Program-made: the position numbers and the translations under genes
In this document: positions 44,799 to 53,958 of the stretch, piece after piece
How positions within the stretch are numbered: the first letter of the stretch is position 1
Layout: each line of letters opens with the position of its first letter
NCBI RefSeq assembly: GCF_003675325.1
Contig: NZ_CP033073.1
Coordinates: 4,526,001 to 4,590,000, forward strand
From: Streptomyces dangxiongensis
GTDB lineage: Bacteria; Actinomycetota; Actinomycetes; Streptomycetales; Streptomycetaceae
DNA length: 64,000 bases
Direction: 5' to 3'
The notes under the pieces: model-generated
Databases searched by the model: none
What the model saw: only the letters and a program-made list of their open reading frames with translations
What the model was told of the DNA's origin: nothing

Positions 44799-44923
44799 CG
44801 TGCGCGCGTGCCCGTCCACAGGACGATCCTCGTCCGCTGCGCGCCCCGGCTTGGCGGTAGCGTGTCGCGCACAGCAGGCCCGCGCACCGCACCGCGCCGG
44901 GCCCGGACCGGGAGCGCCACACC

Positions 44924-45436
44924 ATGACTGTGCCTTCCCGGGGGGAGACCCCCGGACGCCCTGTGCAGGACCGACTGACGCACATCGACGAGGCGGGCGC
45001 GGCCCGCATGGTCGACGTGTCCGGGAAGGACGTGACCGCGCGCACCGCCCGCGCCAGCGGCCGGGTCCTCGTCTCACCGCGCGTGGTCGAGCTGCTGCGC
45101 GGTGAGGGGATGCCCAAGGGGGACGCCCTCGCCACCGCCCGCATCGCGGGGATCATGGGTGCCAAGCGCACCCCGGATCTCATCCCGCTGTGCCACCCGT
45201 TGTCGGTGTCCGGTGTGAGACTGGATCTGTCGGTCGCGGACGACGCCGTGGAGATCCGGGCCGCCGTCAGGACGACGGACCGGACGGGCGTCGAGATGGA
45301 GGCCCTCACCGCGGTGACGGTCGCCGCGCTCACCGTGATCGACATGGTCAAGGCGGTCGACAAGGGAGCGGTCATCACGGACGTACGGGTGGAGGAGAAG
45401 ACGGGCGGCGCGTCGGGCGACTGGAGCCGGGCATGA
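44924..45436 (+). CDS. moaC: Cyclic pyranopterin monophosphate synthase
   Basis: This 170-aa enzyme makes cPMP in the first phase of molybdenum cofactor synthesis, with MoaA. LTHIDEAGAARMVDVSGK, CHPLSVSG and TGVEMEALTAVTVA match the MoaC active-site regions. ATG 44924 starts it. Its stop overlaps mogA's start as ATGA. moaA is not within the window. Confidence 0.94.
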   Translation: MTVPSRGETPGRPVQDRLTHIDEAGAARMVDVSGKDVTARTARASGRVLVSPRVVELLRGEGMPKGDALATARIAGIMGAKRTPDLIPLCHPLSVSGVRLDLSVADDAVEIRAAVRTTDRTGVEMEALTAVTVAALTVIDMVKAVDKGAVITDVRVEEKTGGASGDWSRA

Positions 45437-45999
45437 CCGGCGGCGTGACCGCCGGTGGCATGACGGGTGACGGCGTGACCGGCGGTGCGCTGTCGGCGCC
45501 GTACGCCGCGCTGGTCGTCACCGCGTCCAACCGGGCCGCCGCCGGGGTCTACGAGGACAGGGGCGGCCCGCTGGTCGTGCGCGGCCTCGAGGGCTTCGGC
45601 TTCGCCGTGGACGGGCCGCGGGTGGTGCCCGACGGCGATCCGGTCGAGGCGGTGCTGCGGGAGGCCGTGGAGGCCGCGTACGACGTGGTCGTCACCACCG
45701 GCGGCACGGGCGTCTCGCCCACCGACCGCACCCCCGAGGCGACCCGCGCGGTCATCGACCACGAGGTGCCGGGCATCGCCGAGGCCATCCGCGCGTACGG
45801 GCGGGACAAGGTGCCGACCGCCGCGCTGTCCCGGGGGCTGGCGGGCGTGGCCGGCGGAACGCTGATCGTCAACCTGCCCGGGTCCACCGGAGGGGTGCGG
45901 GACGGCCTCGCCGTCCTGGAGCCCCTCCTCGTCCACGCCGTCGACCAGCTCCGCGGCGGTGACCACCCCAGACCCGGCAGCGGTGGGGGTGCGAGCTGA
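45433..45999 (+). CDS. mogA: MogA/MoaB-type molybdopterin adenylyltransferase
   Basis: This 188-aa MoCF-domain protein (TTGGTGVSPTDRTPEAT, PGIAEAIRAYG, LPGSTGGVRDGL) adenylylates molybdopterin. A Gly/Thr-rich N-terminal extension of about 20 residues precedes the domain. ATG 45433 overlaps the moaC stop. The next gene starts with CTG inside this gene's stop (CTGA), so all three are coupled. Confidence 0.92.
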   Translation: MTGGVTAGGMTGDGVTGGALSAPYAALVVTASNRAAAGVYEDRGGPLVVRGLEGFGFAVDGPRVVPDGDPVEAVLREAVEAAYDVVVTTGGTGVSPTDRTPEATRAVIDHEVPGIAEAIRAYGRDKVPTAALSRGLAGVAGGTLIVNLPGSTGGVRDGLAVLEPLLVHAVDQLRGGDHPRPGSGGGAS

Positions 46000-46673
46000 A
46001 CAGCCTCTCCTGGCCCGTCGTGCTGGCGGACGGCGAGGTCGTCCTCCGGCCGATAAAGCTGCGCGACCAGCGGGTCTGGCGCGAGGTGAACCGGCGCAAC
46101 CGTGACTGGCTGCGCCCCTGGGAGGCGACCATCCCGCCGCCCACGCCGAGCGGGCCGGTCGCGCACCGGCCGACCTACCGCCAGATGGTCCGGCATCTGC
46201 GGGCCGAGGCCGGCGCGGGCCGGATGCTGCCGTTCGTCATCGAGTACCAGGGGCGGCTGGTCGGACAGCTCACGGTCGCCGGGATCACCTGGGGATCGAT
46301 GTGTTCCGGACACGTCGGTTACTGGGTGGACGCGGGCGTGGCCGGACGCGGGGTGATGCCGACGGCCGTCGCGCTCGTGGTGGACCACTGTTTCCGCACC
46401 GTCGGGCTGCACCGCGTCGAGGTCTGCATTCGCCCCGAGAACCGGCCGAGCCGCCGGGTCGTGGAAAAACTCGGATTCCGCGAGGAGGGGATCCGGCCGC
46501 GTTATCTGCACATCGACGGGGCCTGGCGCGACCACCTCGTCTTCGCGCTCACCGCGGAAGAGGTGCCCGACGGGCTGCTCGCGCGCTGGCACCGGGCGCG
46601 CTCCCGCGAGGCCCGGCGCGCCGGGGGGCCGGCAGGCGCCCCGGGGAATCCGGCCGAACGCCCGGGAAATTGA
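45996..46673 (+). CDS. rimJ: RimJ/RimL-family GNAT acetyltransferase, CTG start
   Basis: This 225-aa GNAT protein acetylates protein N-termini (RimJ modifies ribosomal protein S5); the acetyl-CoA region is GYWVDAGVAGRGVMPTAV. The expected N-terminus NSLSWPVVLADGEVVLRPIKL begins at CTG 45996, which overlaps the mogA stop as CTGA and follows GTGGGGG. GTG 46020 would lose eight conserved residues and has no ribosome site. Its place between mogA and sepX matches the actinobacterial glp-rimJ-glpR neighbourhood. Confidence 0.87.
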   Translation: MNSLSWPVVLADGEVVLRPIKLRDQRVWREVNRRNRDWLRPWEATIPPPTPSGPVAHRPTYRQMVRHLRAEAGAGRMLPFVIEYQGRLVGQLTVAGITWGSMCSGHVGYWVDAGVAGRGVMPTAVALVVDHCFRTVGLHRVEVCIRPENRPSRRVVEKLGFREEGIRPRYLHIDGAWRDHLVFALTAEEVPDGLLARWHRARSREARRAGGPAGAPGNPAERPGN

Positions 46674-46846
46674 ATATGTGTTCGAAATTGATCGGATGGC
46701 GACCGTTCCGGAGGCGCATAATTCGCGCCTGCGACGGTCCGCTGATCGCATCGGTCCCAAAAAATGCTGGAAATATCAGCCGGATCGTGCGACACACCGG
46801 CCCAATTGGCGGATGGCCTCACGCAAACCCCTCTACCGTGTGAGGC

Positions 46847-48049
46847 GTGAGCAGCAGCGGCCTCATCTACGCAGTCATTGTCGGGGCCTGGGCCGCCTAC
46901 TTGGTGCCGATGTGGCTCCGTAGGCAGGACGAGCTGAACGAGGCCCGTCCGACGGAACGCTTCAGCACCGCCATCCGGCTGCTGTCCGGACGGGCGGGGA
47001 TGGAGCGCCGGTACGCCAGGGACCTGCTGGCGCGCTCCACCCAGGAGGGGGAGCCGGACGCCGGCGATCCGGACGCGGTCACCGATTCGGTGGACGTCCG
47101 GGCCTTCGCCATGCCTCCGACCCGCCGTCAGACCACCCCGGACGCCGAGCCCGAGACACCCGGCGGCACCGGACCGGCACGCGACCGGGCCGCCGAGCCG
47201 GCGGCCGGGCCGGGATCCGGCCACCCGCCCGGGGTCACGGTCCCGGCCCAGCGGGAGCCGGCCGCGCGGCGCGAGCCCTCGACGGAGGCGGCCGAGGCAC
47301 GCGCCCGGCGCTCCAAGGTGCTCGCGCGCCGACGGCGCACCACCGTGATGCTCTTCCTCGCCTTCACGCTCGGCGCGATCGTCGCCGCCGTCGGCGGGCT
47401 CGCCTTCCTGTGGGTGCCCGCCGTGCCGGCCGCGACGCTCAGCGGCTACATCGCCTACCTGCGCACGCAGGAGCGCCGCCGGTTCGCCTACCAGATGGAC
47501 CGCCGGCGTGCCGAGATCGCCGCCCAGCGCCTGCGGGAGCGCCAGCCGCGCCGCCGGGCCCCGCACGACGCGGGCCCCGGCGCTGACCAGTTGGAACAGG
47601 GTTCGGACGGCGGGACCGACACCGGCCTCTCCGCGCTCGCCGCGGACCGCCGTGCCCTCGTCGAGCAGACCGACCACGCCGAATGGGTCGACCAGCAGCG
47701 GGAGCGGCAGCGCAGGCCCGGGCACGGGGAGAGCTGGGACCCCGTACCGGTGCCCCTGCCGACGTACGTCACCGCGCCGGTCGCTCCGCGCGCCACCTCC
47801 GACGTGGATCTGGGGGCGCCCGACACCTGGAGTTCGGCGCGGTCCAGCTCGGTCGCGCCGGAGCGCGAGGCGGGCCACGCGCCGCAGGACGAAGCGGACG
47901 AGGCGGCCGCCGCGTCCGGGGAGAAGCCGGCGGCCGGCCGCAGCGACGCACGCCGCGCGGCCTCCGCCCGCCGGGCACGTGAACGCGGCCGTACCCCGCT
48001 CTTCGACCAGTGCGACGAGGACGGACGCCCGCGCGCCGCCAACGAGTGA
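46847..48049 (+). CDS. sepX: SepX/GlpR-type divisome membrane protein
   Basis: This 400-aa protein has one N-terminal membrane helix (about residues 5-24, GLIYAVIVGAWAAYLVP) followed by a conserved FSTAIRLLSG box, a long Pro/Ala/Arg linker, and a second hydrophobic hairpin (about 165-205, MLFLAFTLGAIVAAVGGLAFLW in two segments), then a charged tail. This is the layout of Streptomyces SepX, whose corynebacterial homologue GlpR binds the gephyrin-like Glp. SepX acts in sporulation and cross-wall septation. GTG 46847 starts it. The identification is from family layout and the neighbourhood. Confidence 0.85.
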   Translation: MSSSGLIYAVIVGAWAAYLVPMWLRRQDELNEARPTERFSTAIRLLSGRAGMERRYARDLLARSTQEGEPDAGDPDAVTDSVDVRAFAMPPTRRQTTPDAEPETPGGTGPARDRAAEPAAGPGSGHPPGVTVPAQREPAARREPSTEAAEARARRSKVLARRRRTTVMLFLAFTLGAIVAAVGGLAFLWVPAVPAATLSGYIAYLRTQERRRFAYQMDRRRAEIAAQRLRERQPRRRAPHDAGPGADQLEQGSDGGTDTGLSALAADRRALVEQTDHAEWVDQQRERQRRPGHGESWDPVPVPLPTYVTAPVAPRATSDVDLGAPDTWSSARSSSVAPEREAGHAPQDEADEAAAASGEKPAAGRSDARRAASARRARERGRTPLFDQCDEDGRPRAANE

Positions 48050-48145
48050 GCCGGGCCGCCCGCACCCCGCCCGGCCCGCCCTGACCAGTCAGGGAGCGGA
48101 TTTCCGGGCACCGCGATCGGGATGCTAGAGTTTCACTCGTTGCAA

Positions 48146-48219
48146 GGGCCTGTGGCGCAGTCCGGTAGCGCACCTCGTTCGCATCGAGGGGGCCAGGGGT
48201 TCGAATCCCCTCAGGTCCA
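48146..48219 (+). tRNA. tRNA-Ala (anticodon CGC)
   Basis: This is a 74-nt cloverleaf: acceptor GGGCCTG/CAGGTCC with the G3-U70 pair that identifies tRNA-Ala, anticodon stem CCTCG/CGAGG around TTCGCAT, T arm AGGGG TTCGAAT CCCCT, discriminator A. Anticodon CGC reads GCG. CCA is not encoded. Confidence 0.96.
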
Positions 48220-48253
48220 CGCACAACTGTCCTCGAGTCAGCTCGGGACGGTG

Positions 48254-48297
48254 GACGAAGATCCCGCCGATCATCACGATCGGTCGGGATCTTCGTC
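48254..48297 (+). terminator. Terminator after tRNA-Ala
   Basis: GACGAAGATCCCG (48254-48266) pairs with CGGGATCTTCGTC (48285-48297), with an inner CCGATC/GATCGG stem, followed by gttt. Confidence 0.82.
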
Positions 48298-48368
48298 GTT
48301 TCCGGGCCTGGCACGAGGCCGGGCCCACGCCGCCGGGGGAGCGGTGCGGGGCCCGGGGCGTGCGCGGT

Positions 48369-48845
48369 TCAGAGCCGCTTGGCGTAGCAGCGGCTGTCCT
48401 CGTAGTGGCGGTAGTAGCCGAACTTCACGCACGGCGCGTAGCCGCTGGAGGTGTACAGGGCGATCGCCTCGGGCTGCTTGGTGCCCGTCTCCAGGACCAT
48501 GCGGAGCCGGCCGGCCGCGCGGGCGTCCTCCTCCAGCTCCGCGAGGATGCGGCGGGCCAGGCCCCGGCCGCGCATCTCCTCGACGACGTACATGCGCTTG
48601 AGTTCGGCGTCGCCGTCCTCGTTGCCCTCCTCGTTGCGGTCCTGGCTGCGCCAGCCGCCGGTGGCCACGGGGCGGTCGTGCTCGTCGTACGCGATCAGGT
48701 ACAGGCCCCGGGGCGGGTGGAAGTCGGCGGGGTCGAGGGCCGTGGCGTCGCCTCCGTCGCCGTAGCGCAGGTGGTACTCGGCCTGGACCTCGTCGTTGAG
48801 CTTGGTGGCGTCGGGGTGATCGAACCGAACGCGACGTATATTCAT
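48369..48845 (-). CDS. GNAT-family N-acetyltransferase
   Basis: This 158-aa GNAT has the acetyl-CoA loop VVEEMRGRGLARRILAELE (quoted as MRGRGLARRI) and a C-terminal GYAPCVKFGYYRHYEDSRCYAK segment typical of a conserved actinobacterial group. ATG 48845 is used since the frame upstream only shadows the exonuclease gene. The substrate is unknown. It is divergent from xth. Confidence 0.9.
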   Translation of the reverse strand: MNIRRVRFDHPDATKLNDEVQAEYHLRYGDGGDATALDPADFHPPRGLYLIAYDEHDRPVATGGWRSQDRNEEGNEDGDAELKRMYVVEEMRGRGLARRILAELEEDARAAGRLRMVLETGTKQPEAIALYTSSGYAPCVKFGYYRHYEDSRCYAKRL

Positions 48846-48927
48846 ACTGAGTATCGGGATTCTGTGCAGTCGGCGGCAGGGGTCCGGGGGGTGCGGACCC
48901 CGACCAGTGTGCCGGTAGGGTGCCCGG

Positions 48928-49731
48928 GTGCTGAATGTGACCTCCGTGAACGTGAACGGGCTGCGAGCCGCCGCGAAGAAGGGCTTCGTGGAGTGGCTCG
49001 CCGGGACCGAGGCGGACGTCGTCTGCCTCCAGGAGGTCCGCGCCGAGCCGCACCAGTTGCCCGAGGAGGTCCGCCGGCCCGACGGCTGGTACGTCACCCA
49101 CGCCCCGGCCGCCGCGAAGGGCCGCGCGGGAGTCTCCCTCTGCACGCGCCGTGAACCCGACCGGGTCCGGGTCGGCTTCGGCTCGGCCGAGTTCGACGGC
49201 AGCGGGCGCTACGTCGAGGCCGACCTGCCCGGCGTCACCGTCGCCTCCCTCTACCTCCCCTCCGGCGAGGCCGGCACCGAACGGCAGGACGAGAAGGTCC
49301 GCTTCATGGACGAGTTCCTCGCCCACCTGAAGGACCTGCGCGAGCGGGCCGCCGCCGACGGGCGCGAGGTGCTGGTCTGCGGCGACTGGAACATCGCCCA
49401 CCAGCAGGCCGACCTGAAGAACTGGCGCGGCAACACGAAGAACTCCGGCTTCCTGCCCGAGGAGCGCGCCTGGCTGAGCCGGGTCCTCGACCCGGCGGAC
49501 GGCGGCTACGTCGACGTCGTCCGCACCCTCCACCCGGACACCGAGGGCCCGTACACGTGGTGGTCCTACCGGGGCCGGGCTTTCGACAACGATTCAGGCT
49601 GGAGGATCGACTACCACGTCGCCACGCCCGGGCTCGCCGGCCGGGCGGTCAAGGGTCTCGTCGAGCGCGCGGCCACGCATGCCGAGCGGTGGTCCGACCA
49701 TGCTCCGGTCACCGTCGTGTACGACCTGTAG
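48928..49731 (+). CDS. xth: Exodeoxyribonuclease III
   Basis: This 267-aa Mg-dependent AP endonuclease/3'-5' exonuclease acts in base excision repair. Motifs in order: TSVNVNGLRA, VCLQEVRAEP (metal Glu), CGDWNIAHQQADLKN, and the end WSDHAPVTVVYDL (catalytic His). GTG 48928 begins the protein. It has full length for the family. Confidence 0.95.
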   Translation: MLNVTSVNVNGLRAAAKKGFVEWLAGTEADVVCLQEVRAEPHQLPEEVRRPDGWYVTHAPAAAKGRAGVSLCTRREPDRVRVGFGSAEFDGSGRYVEADLPGVTVASLYLPSGEAGTERQDEKVRFMDEFLAHLKDLRERAAADGREVLVCGDWNIAHQQADLKNWRGNTKNSGFLPEERAWLSRVLDPADGGYVDVVRTLHPDTEGPYTWWSYRGRAFDNDSGWRIDYHVATPGLAGRAVKGLVERAATHAERWSDHAPVTVVYDL

Positions 49732-49736
49732 CGGGC

Positions 49737-50441
49737 CTACGGGCGCTCCTGGCCGCGCTCGGCCATGCGGCGGTCCAGGGCCAGGGAGAGTTCCGCCTCC
49801 ACGACGCTGCGGGCCAGGGGGCGTAGGCGGTGGAGGTCTTCCTCGGGGGCGTGGCGCAGGATCAGGTCGGTGAAGAGGGCGGCCAGGGTGTCGGCGTGTT
49901 CGCGGACGCGGGCGCCGGCCGCCAGGACCTCGGCGAGCGGTATGCCCTCGCGGACCAGGGCGGAGGAGACGTCGAGCAGGCGCCGGCTGATGTGGACGAT
50001 CTCGTCGCCGTCGGTGCCGAGGTAGCCCAGTTCCATGGCGGCGGCGAGGTTGTCGGGGGTGACCTCGCCCTCGAAGCGGGCGGCGAGTTCCTCGGGGGTG
50101 AGGCGGACCGGTTCCTCCTCGCTGGGGGTGCCGACGCCGAGCAGGTCGGCGACGTCGCGTCCGTGGTCGAAGGCCTCGGCCAGCTCGGCGATGCCGGTCA
50201 GGGTGTGGCCGCGCTCCAGGAGGGCCGCGACGGTGCGCAGCCGGGCCAGGTGGTGGTCGTCGTACCAGGCGATGCGGCCCTCGCGGCGGGGTGGCGGCAG
50301 CAGTTTGCGCTCGCGGTAGAAGCGCAGGGTGCGCACGGTGATGCCGGCCAGCCGGGCCAGTTCCTCCGTGCGGTACTCGCGCGGCGCCGGCGGGTGCGCC
50401 GCCCCGGGGTGGGCCTCGAAGTGCTCTGCGTCCTGTGCCAC
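49737..50441 (-). CDS. MerR-family regulator
   Basis: This 234-aa protein has a MerR HTH near the N-terminus (about residues 22-90, YRTEELARLAGITVRTLRFY, ARLRTVAALLERG) and a helical C-terminal region without Cys metal-binding motifs. It starts at GTG 50441. It is divergent from the monooxygenase operon at 50574 and probably controls it. The inducer is unknown. Confidence 0.92.
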   Translation of the reverse strand: MAQDAEHFEAHPGAAHPPAPREYRTEELARLAGITVRTLRFYRERKLLPPPRREGRIAWYDDHHLARLRTVAALLERGHTLTGIAELAEAFDHGRDVADLLGVGTPSEEEPVRLTPEELAARFEGEVTPDNLAAAMELGYLGTDGDEIVHISRRLLDVSSALVREGIPLAEVLAAGARVREHADTLAALFTDLILRHAPEEDLHRLRPLARSVVEAELSLALDRRMAERGQERP

Positions 50442-50573
50442 GACCGCAGCCTATGGTGTACCGCCGGTAACTTCCTTCCCCCGCCCCCTACCGCTCGGTA
50501 CGGAGCTGCTCTACAGTCCCATTGCGCCAGTGGTCACTGGCAGAGTTCCTAGGTGATGCGTGGAGGCTTCGGG

Positions 50574-52100
50574 ATGGCCGAGCACGAGCATGTACGGGTG
50601 GTGGTGATCGGGTCCGGCTTCGGCGGTCTCGGGGCCGCCGTGCGGCTGCGCCGCGAAGGGATCACCGACTTCGTCGTCCTGGAGCGGGCCGACAGCGTCG
50701 GTGGCACCTGGCGGGACAACAGTTACCCCGGGTGCGCCTGCGACGTGCCCTCCCACCTGTACTCCTTCTCCTTCGCGCCGCACCCCGACTGGCCGCGCAC
50801 CTTCTCCGGGCAGCAGCACATCCGCGCCTACCTGGAGCACGTCACCGATCTGTTCGGACTGCGCCCGCACCTGCGCCTGGGCTCCGAGGTCGAGCTGATG
50901 ACCTGGGACACCGAGAAGCTGCGGTGGACCGTCGAGACCACGCGCGGCACGCTGACCGCCGACGTCGTCGTCTCCGCCACCGGGCCCCTGTCCGACCCGA
51001 AGATCCCCCGGATCCCGGGCCTGGAGTCCTTCCCCGGCAAGGTGTTCCACTCCGCCCGCTGGGACCACGACTACGACCTGCGCGGCAAGCACGTCGCCAT
51101 GGTCGGCACCGGCGCCTCCGCCATCCAGATCGTGCCCGCCATCCAGCCGCAGGCCGGCCGGCTCACCCTCTTCCAGCGCACCCCGCCGTGGGTGATGCCC
51201 CGCGTCGACCGGGCCATCAGCGGCGCCGAACGCTGGCTGCACCGGCGGCTGCCCGTCACCGCCCAGGTCCGGCGCGGGCTGTTGTGGGGCATCCGCGAGC
51301 TGCAGGTCCAGGCGTTCACCAAGCGCCCCGACGAACTCGGCCTCGTCGAACAGCTCGCCAAGCGCAACATGGCCCGCGCCGTCAAGGACCCGGCCCTGCG
51401 CGCCAGGCTGACCCCCGACTACCGCATCGGCTGCAAGCGCATCCTGCTCTCCAGCACGTACTACCCGGCGCTCGCCCGGCCCAATGTGGATGTCGTCGCC
51501 AGCGGGCTCAGCGAGGTCCGCGGATCGACGGTCGTCGCGGCCGACGGCACCGAGGCCGAGGTCGACGCGATCATCTTCGGTACGGGCTTCCACGTCACGG
51601 ACATGCCCATCGCCGAGCGGGTGGTCGGCGCCGACGGCATGACGCTCGCCGAGTCCTGGAAGAACGGCATGCGAGCGCTGCGCGGCGCCACGGCGGCCGG
51701 GTTCCCGAACTTCATGACGGTCATCGGGCCCAACACCGGCCTCGGGAACTCCTCCATGATCCTCATGATCGAGTCCCAGTTGAACTACCTGGCCGACTAC
51801 CTGCGCCAGCTCGACGTCCTGGGCGACGGCACCGCCCTGGACGCCCGGCCCGCCGCCGTCGAGACCTGGAACCACCGGGTGCAGGAGCGCATGGAGCGGA
51901 CCGTGTGGAACACCGGCGGCTGCACTAGCTGGTACCTGGACGCGAGTGGCCGCAACACGACCATCTGGCCCGGTACGACGACCGAGTTCCGGCGCGCGAC
52001 CCGGCGGGTGGATCTCGCGGAGTACGAGGTCGTGCGCGCCGCCGGGCGCACCGCGCCGGCGCAGGGCGACGGGACCCGGCGCAGCGGGGCCGCCGCATGA
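50574..52100 (+). CDS. Baeyer-Villiger-type flavin monooxygenase
   Basis: This 508-aa FAD/NADPH enzyme has two Rossmann motifs (GSGFGGLG at the start, GTGASAIQ in the middle) and the Baeyer-Villiger fingerprint FxGxxxHxxxW as FPGKVFHSARW. It would insert oxygen next to a ketone. ATG 50574 follows GGAGG. The hydrolase and SDR downstream overlap it by ATGA, making a ketone/ester route likely: alcohol dehydrogenation, oxygen insertion, ester hydrolysis. The natural substrate, perhaps a lipid or steroid-like ketone, is unknown. Confidence 0.93.
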   Translation: MAEHEHVRVVVIGSGFGGLGAAVRLRREGITDFVVLERADSVGGTWRDNSYPGCACDVPSHLYSFSFAPHPDWPRTFSGQQHIRAYLEHVTDLFGLRPHLRLGSEVELMTWDTEKLRWTVETTRGTLTADVVVSATGPLSDPKIPRIPGLESFPGKVFHSARWDHDYDLRGKHVAMVGTGASAIQIVPAIQPQAGRLTLFQRTPPWVMPRVDRAISGAERWLHRRLPVTAQVRRGLLWGIRELQVQAFTKRPDELGLVEQLAKRNMARAVKDPALRARLTPDYRIGCKRILLSSTYYPALARPNVDVVASGLSEVRGSTVVAADGTEAEVDAIIFGTGFHVTDMPIAERVVGADGMTLAESWKNGMRALRGATAAGFPNFMTVIGPNTGLGNSSMILMIESQLNYLADYLRQLDVLGDGTALDARPAAVETWNHRVQERMERTVWNTGGCTSWYLDASGRNTTIWPGTTTEFRRATRRVDLAEYEVVRAAGRTAPAQGDGTRRSGAAA

Positions 52101-53077
52101 GCCGGCGCGCCCCGGTCGCCTCCATGGCCTCCGGTCCGTACGCCCCGCCCGTCCCCTCCCGCACCCTCACCGTCACGTCCGCCGACGGCGCGCGGCTGCA
52201 CGTCGAGGTGCACGGCCCGCGGGACGCGCCCCCGGTCGTCCTCTCCCACGGCTGGACCTGCTCGACGGCGTTCTGGGCGGCCCAGATACGGGATCTGGCG
52301 GCCGATCACCGGGTGATCGCCTACGACCAGAGGGGCCACGGACGCAGTCCGGCGAGCCCCGCCTGCACCACCGACGCGCTGGCGGACGACCTCGAAGCGG
52401 TGCTCGCGCAGACACTCGCCCGCGGGGAGAAGGCGCTGGTCGTCGGCCACTCCATGGGCGGTATGACGGTCATGGCCGCCGCCGGGCGCCCCCGCCTGCG
52501 CGAACACGCCGCCGCCGTCCTGCTGTGCAGCACGGGGAGTTCGCGGCTGATCGCCGAGTCGCGGCTGGTGCCGATGCGCGCCGGACGTGTGCGCACCTGG
52601 ATCACCGGGCGCGTCCTCGGCTCGCGCGCCCCCCTGGGACCGGTCACGCCCGTCGCCCTGCGCGTCCTCAAGTACGGGACGATGGGCGCCGGTTCGGCCC
52701 GGCACATGGTGGAGGCGTGCGCGCGCATCGTGCACGGCTGCCCGCGCTCCGTGCGCCACGCCTGGGCCGGGGTGCTGGGCACGCTCGACCTCGACCACGG
52801 CGTGCGGGAGTTGCACGTGCCCACCGCCGTCCTGCACGGCGCGTCCGACCGGCTCACACCCCCGCGGCACGCCCGTGCGCTGGTCGCCGCGCTGCCGTGC
52901 TGCGTCGGGCTCACCGAGCTGCCCGGCATAGGCCACATGACCCCGATCGAGGCGCCCGGGCCGGTGAGCGGCCGCATCCGGGAACTGGTCGGCACGTACG
53001 TCACCGGGGTCGACTCCCCGAAGTCTCCGGCAGGTTCCCCTGTCGTACCCGTGCAGCAGATCAAGGAGGGCGCATGA
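52097..53077 (+). CDS. Alpha/beta hydrolase
   Basis: This 326-aa hydrolase has nucleophile elbow VVGHSMGGM, the oxyanion HGWTCS loop and a late GIGHMTPIEAP with the catalytic His. It could hydrolyse the ester made by the monooxygenase whose stop it overlaps (ATGA), and it overlaps the SDR gene in the same way. It is soluble; the N-terminal 15 residues are variable. Confidence 0.92.
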   Translation: MSRRAPVASMASGPYAPPVPSRTLTVTSADGARLHVEVHGPRDAPPVVLSHGWTCSTAFWAAQIRDLAADHRVIAYDQRGHGRSPASPACTTDALADDLEAVLAQTLARGEKALVVGHSMGGMTVMAAAGRPRLREHAAAVLLCSTGSSRLIAESRLVPMRAGRVRTWITGRVLGSRAPLGPVTPVALRVLKYGTMGAGSARHMVEACARIVHGCPRSVRHAWAGVLGTLDLDHGVRELHVPTAVLHGASDRLTPPRHARALVAALPCCVGLTELPGIGHMTPIEAPGPVSGRIRELVGTYVTGVDSPKSPAGSPVVPVQQIKEGA

Positions 53078-53958
53078 GCAGGGTCAGCCTCGAAGGACAG
53101 GTCGCGGTCGTCACGGGAGCGGCGCGCGGCGTCGGTGAGCTGCTGGCGCGCAAGCTGTCCGCGCGCGGGGCGAAGGTCGCGCTGGTCGGTCTGGAGGAGG
53201 AGGTCCTCAAGGAGGTCTCCGGGCGGCTGCACAGCGAGAGCGCCCACTGGTACGCCGACGTCACCGACCACGAGGCGATGAGCCGGGTCGCGCGGGAGGT
53301 GAAGGAACGCTTCGGGAAGGTCGACATCGTGGTCGCCAACGCCGGTGTGGCGACCGGCGGTCCCTTCGCCGACTCCGATCCGCAGGCATGGCGGCGGGTG
53401 ATCGAGGTGAACCTGATCGGTTCGGCGGTGACCGCGCGGGCGTTCCTGCCGGTGCTGGCCGAGAGCCGCGGCTATCTGCTCCAGATCGCCTCGCTCGCCG
53501 CGATCACGCCGGCGCCGATGATGTCGGCGTACTGCGCGTCCAAGTCGGGTGTGGAGGCGTACGCGCACAGTCTGCGCGCCGAGGTCGGTTACCGGGGCGT
53601 GCGCGTCGGGGTCGCCTATCTGTCCTGGACCGACACCGACATGGTGCGCGGCGCCGACCAGGACGACGTCATGCGGGAGCTGCGGCAGCGGCTGCCGTGG
53701 CCGTCGAACAAGACGTACCCGCTGGGCCCGGCCGTGGACCGGCTGGTCGCCGGGATCGAGCGGCGCTCGGCGCATGTGTACGGGCAGTGGTGGCTGCGCG
53801 GCATGCAGGGCGTGCGCGGGTATCTCCCGGCGCTCATCGGGACGGTCGGTCAGCGCGAGATGAAGCGGTTCGCGCCCCGGCTCCAGGGCATGCGCTCCGG
53901 GCTGGTCGGCGCAGGTGGGGCGGCCGACGAGACGGCGAGGGCCACGCACCGTAACTGA
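53074..53958 (+). CDS. Short-chain dehydrogenase/reductase
   Basis: This 294-aa classical SDR has the NAD(P) motif TGAARGVG, NAG (VVANAGVATGG) and the catalytic SAYCASKSG (YxxxK). It overlaps the hydrolase gene by four bases, so the three enzymes are co-translated. It probably oxidises the alcohol that yields the ketone substrate of the monooxygenase, which is inferred from the operon. Confidence 0.93.
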   Translation: MSRVSLEGQVAVVTGAARGVGELLARKLSARGAKVALVGLEEEVLKEVSGRLHSESAHWYADVTDHEAMSRVAREVKERFGKVDIVVANAGVATGGPFADSDPQAWRRVIEVNLIGSAVTARAFLPVLAESRGYLLQIASLAAITPAPMMSAYCASKSGVEAYAHSLRAEVGYRGVRVGVAYLSWTDTDMVRGADQDDVMRELRQRLPWPSNKTYPLGPAVDRLVAGIERRSAHVYGQWWLRGMQGVRGYLPALIGTVGQREMKRFAPRLQGMRSGLVGAGGAADETARATHRN

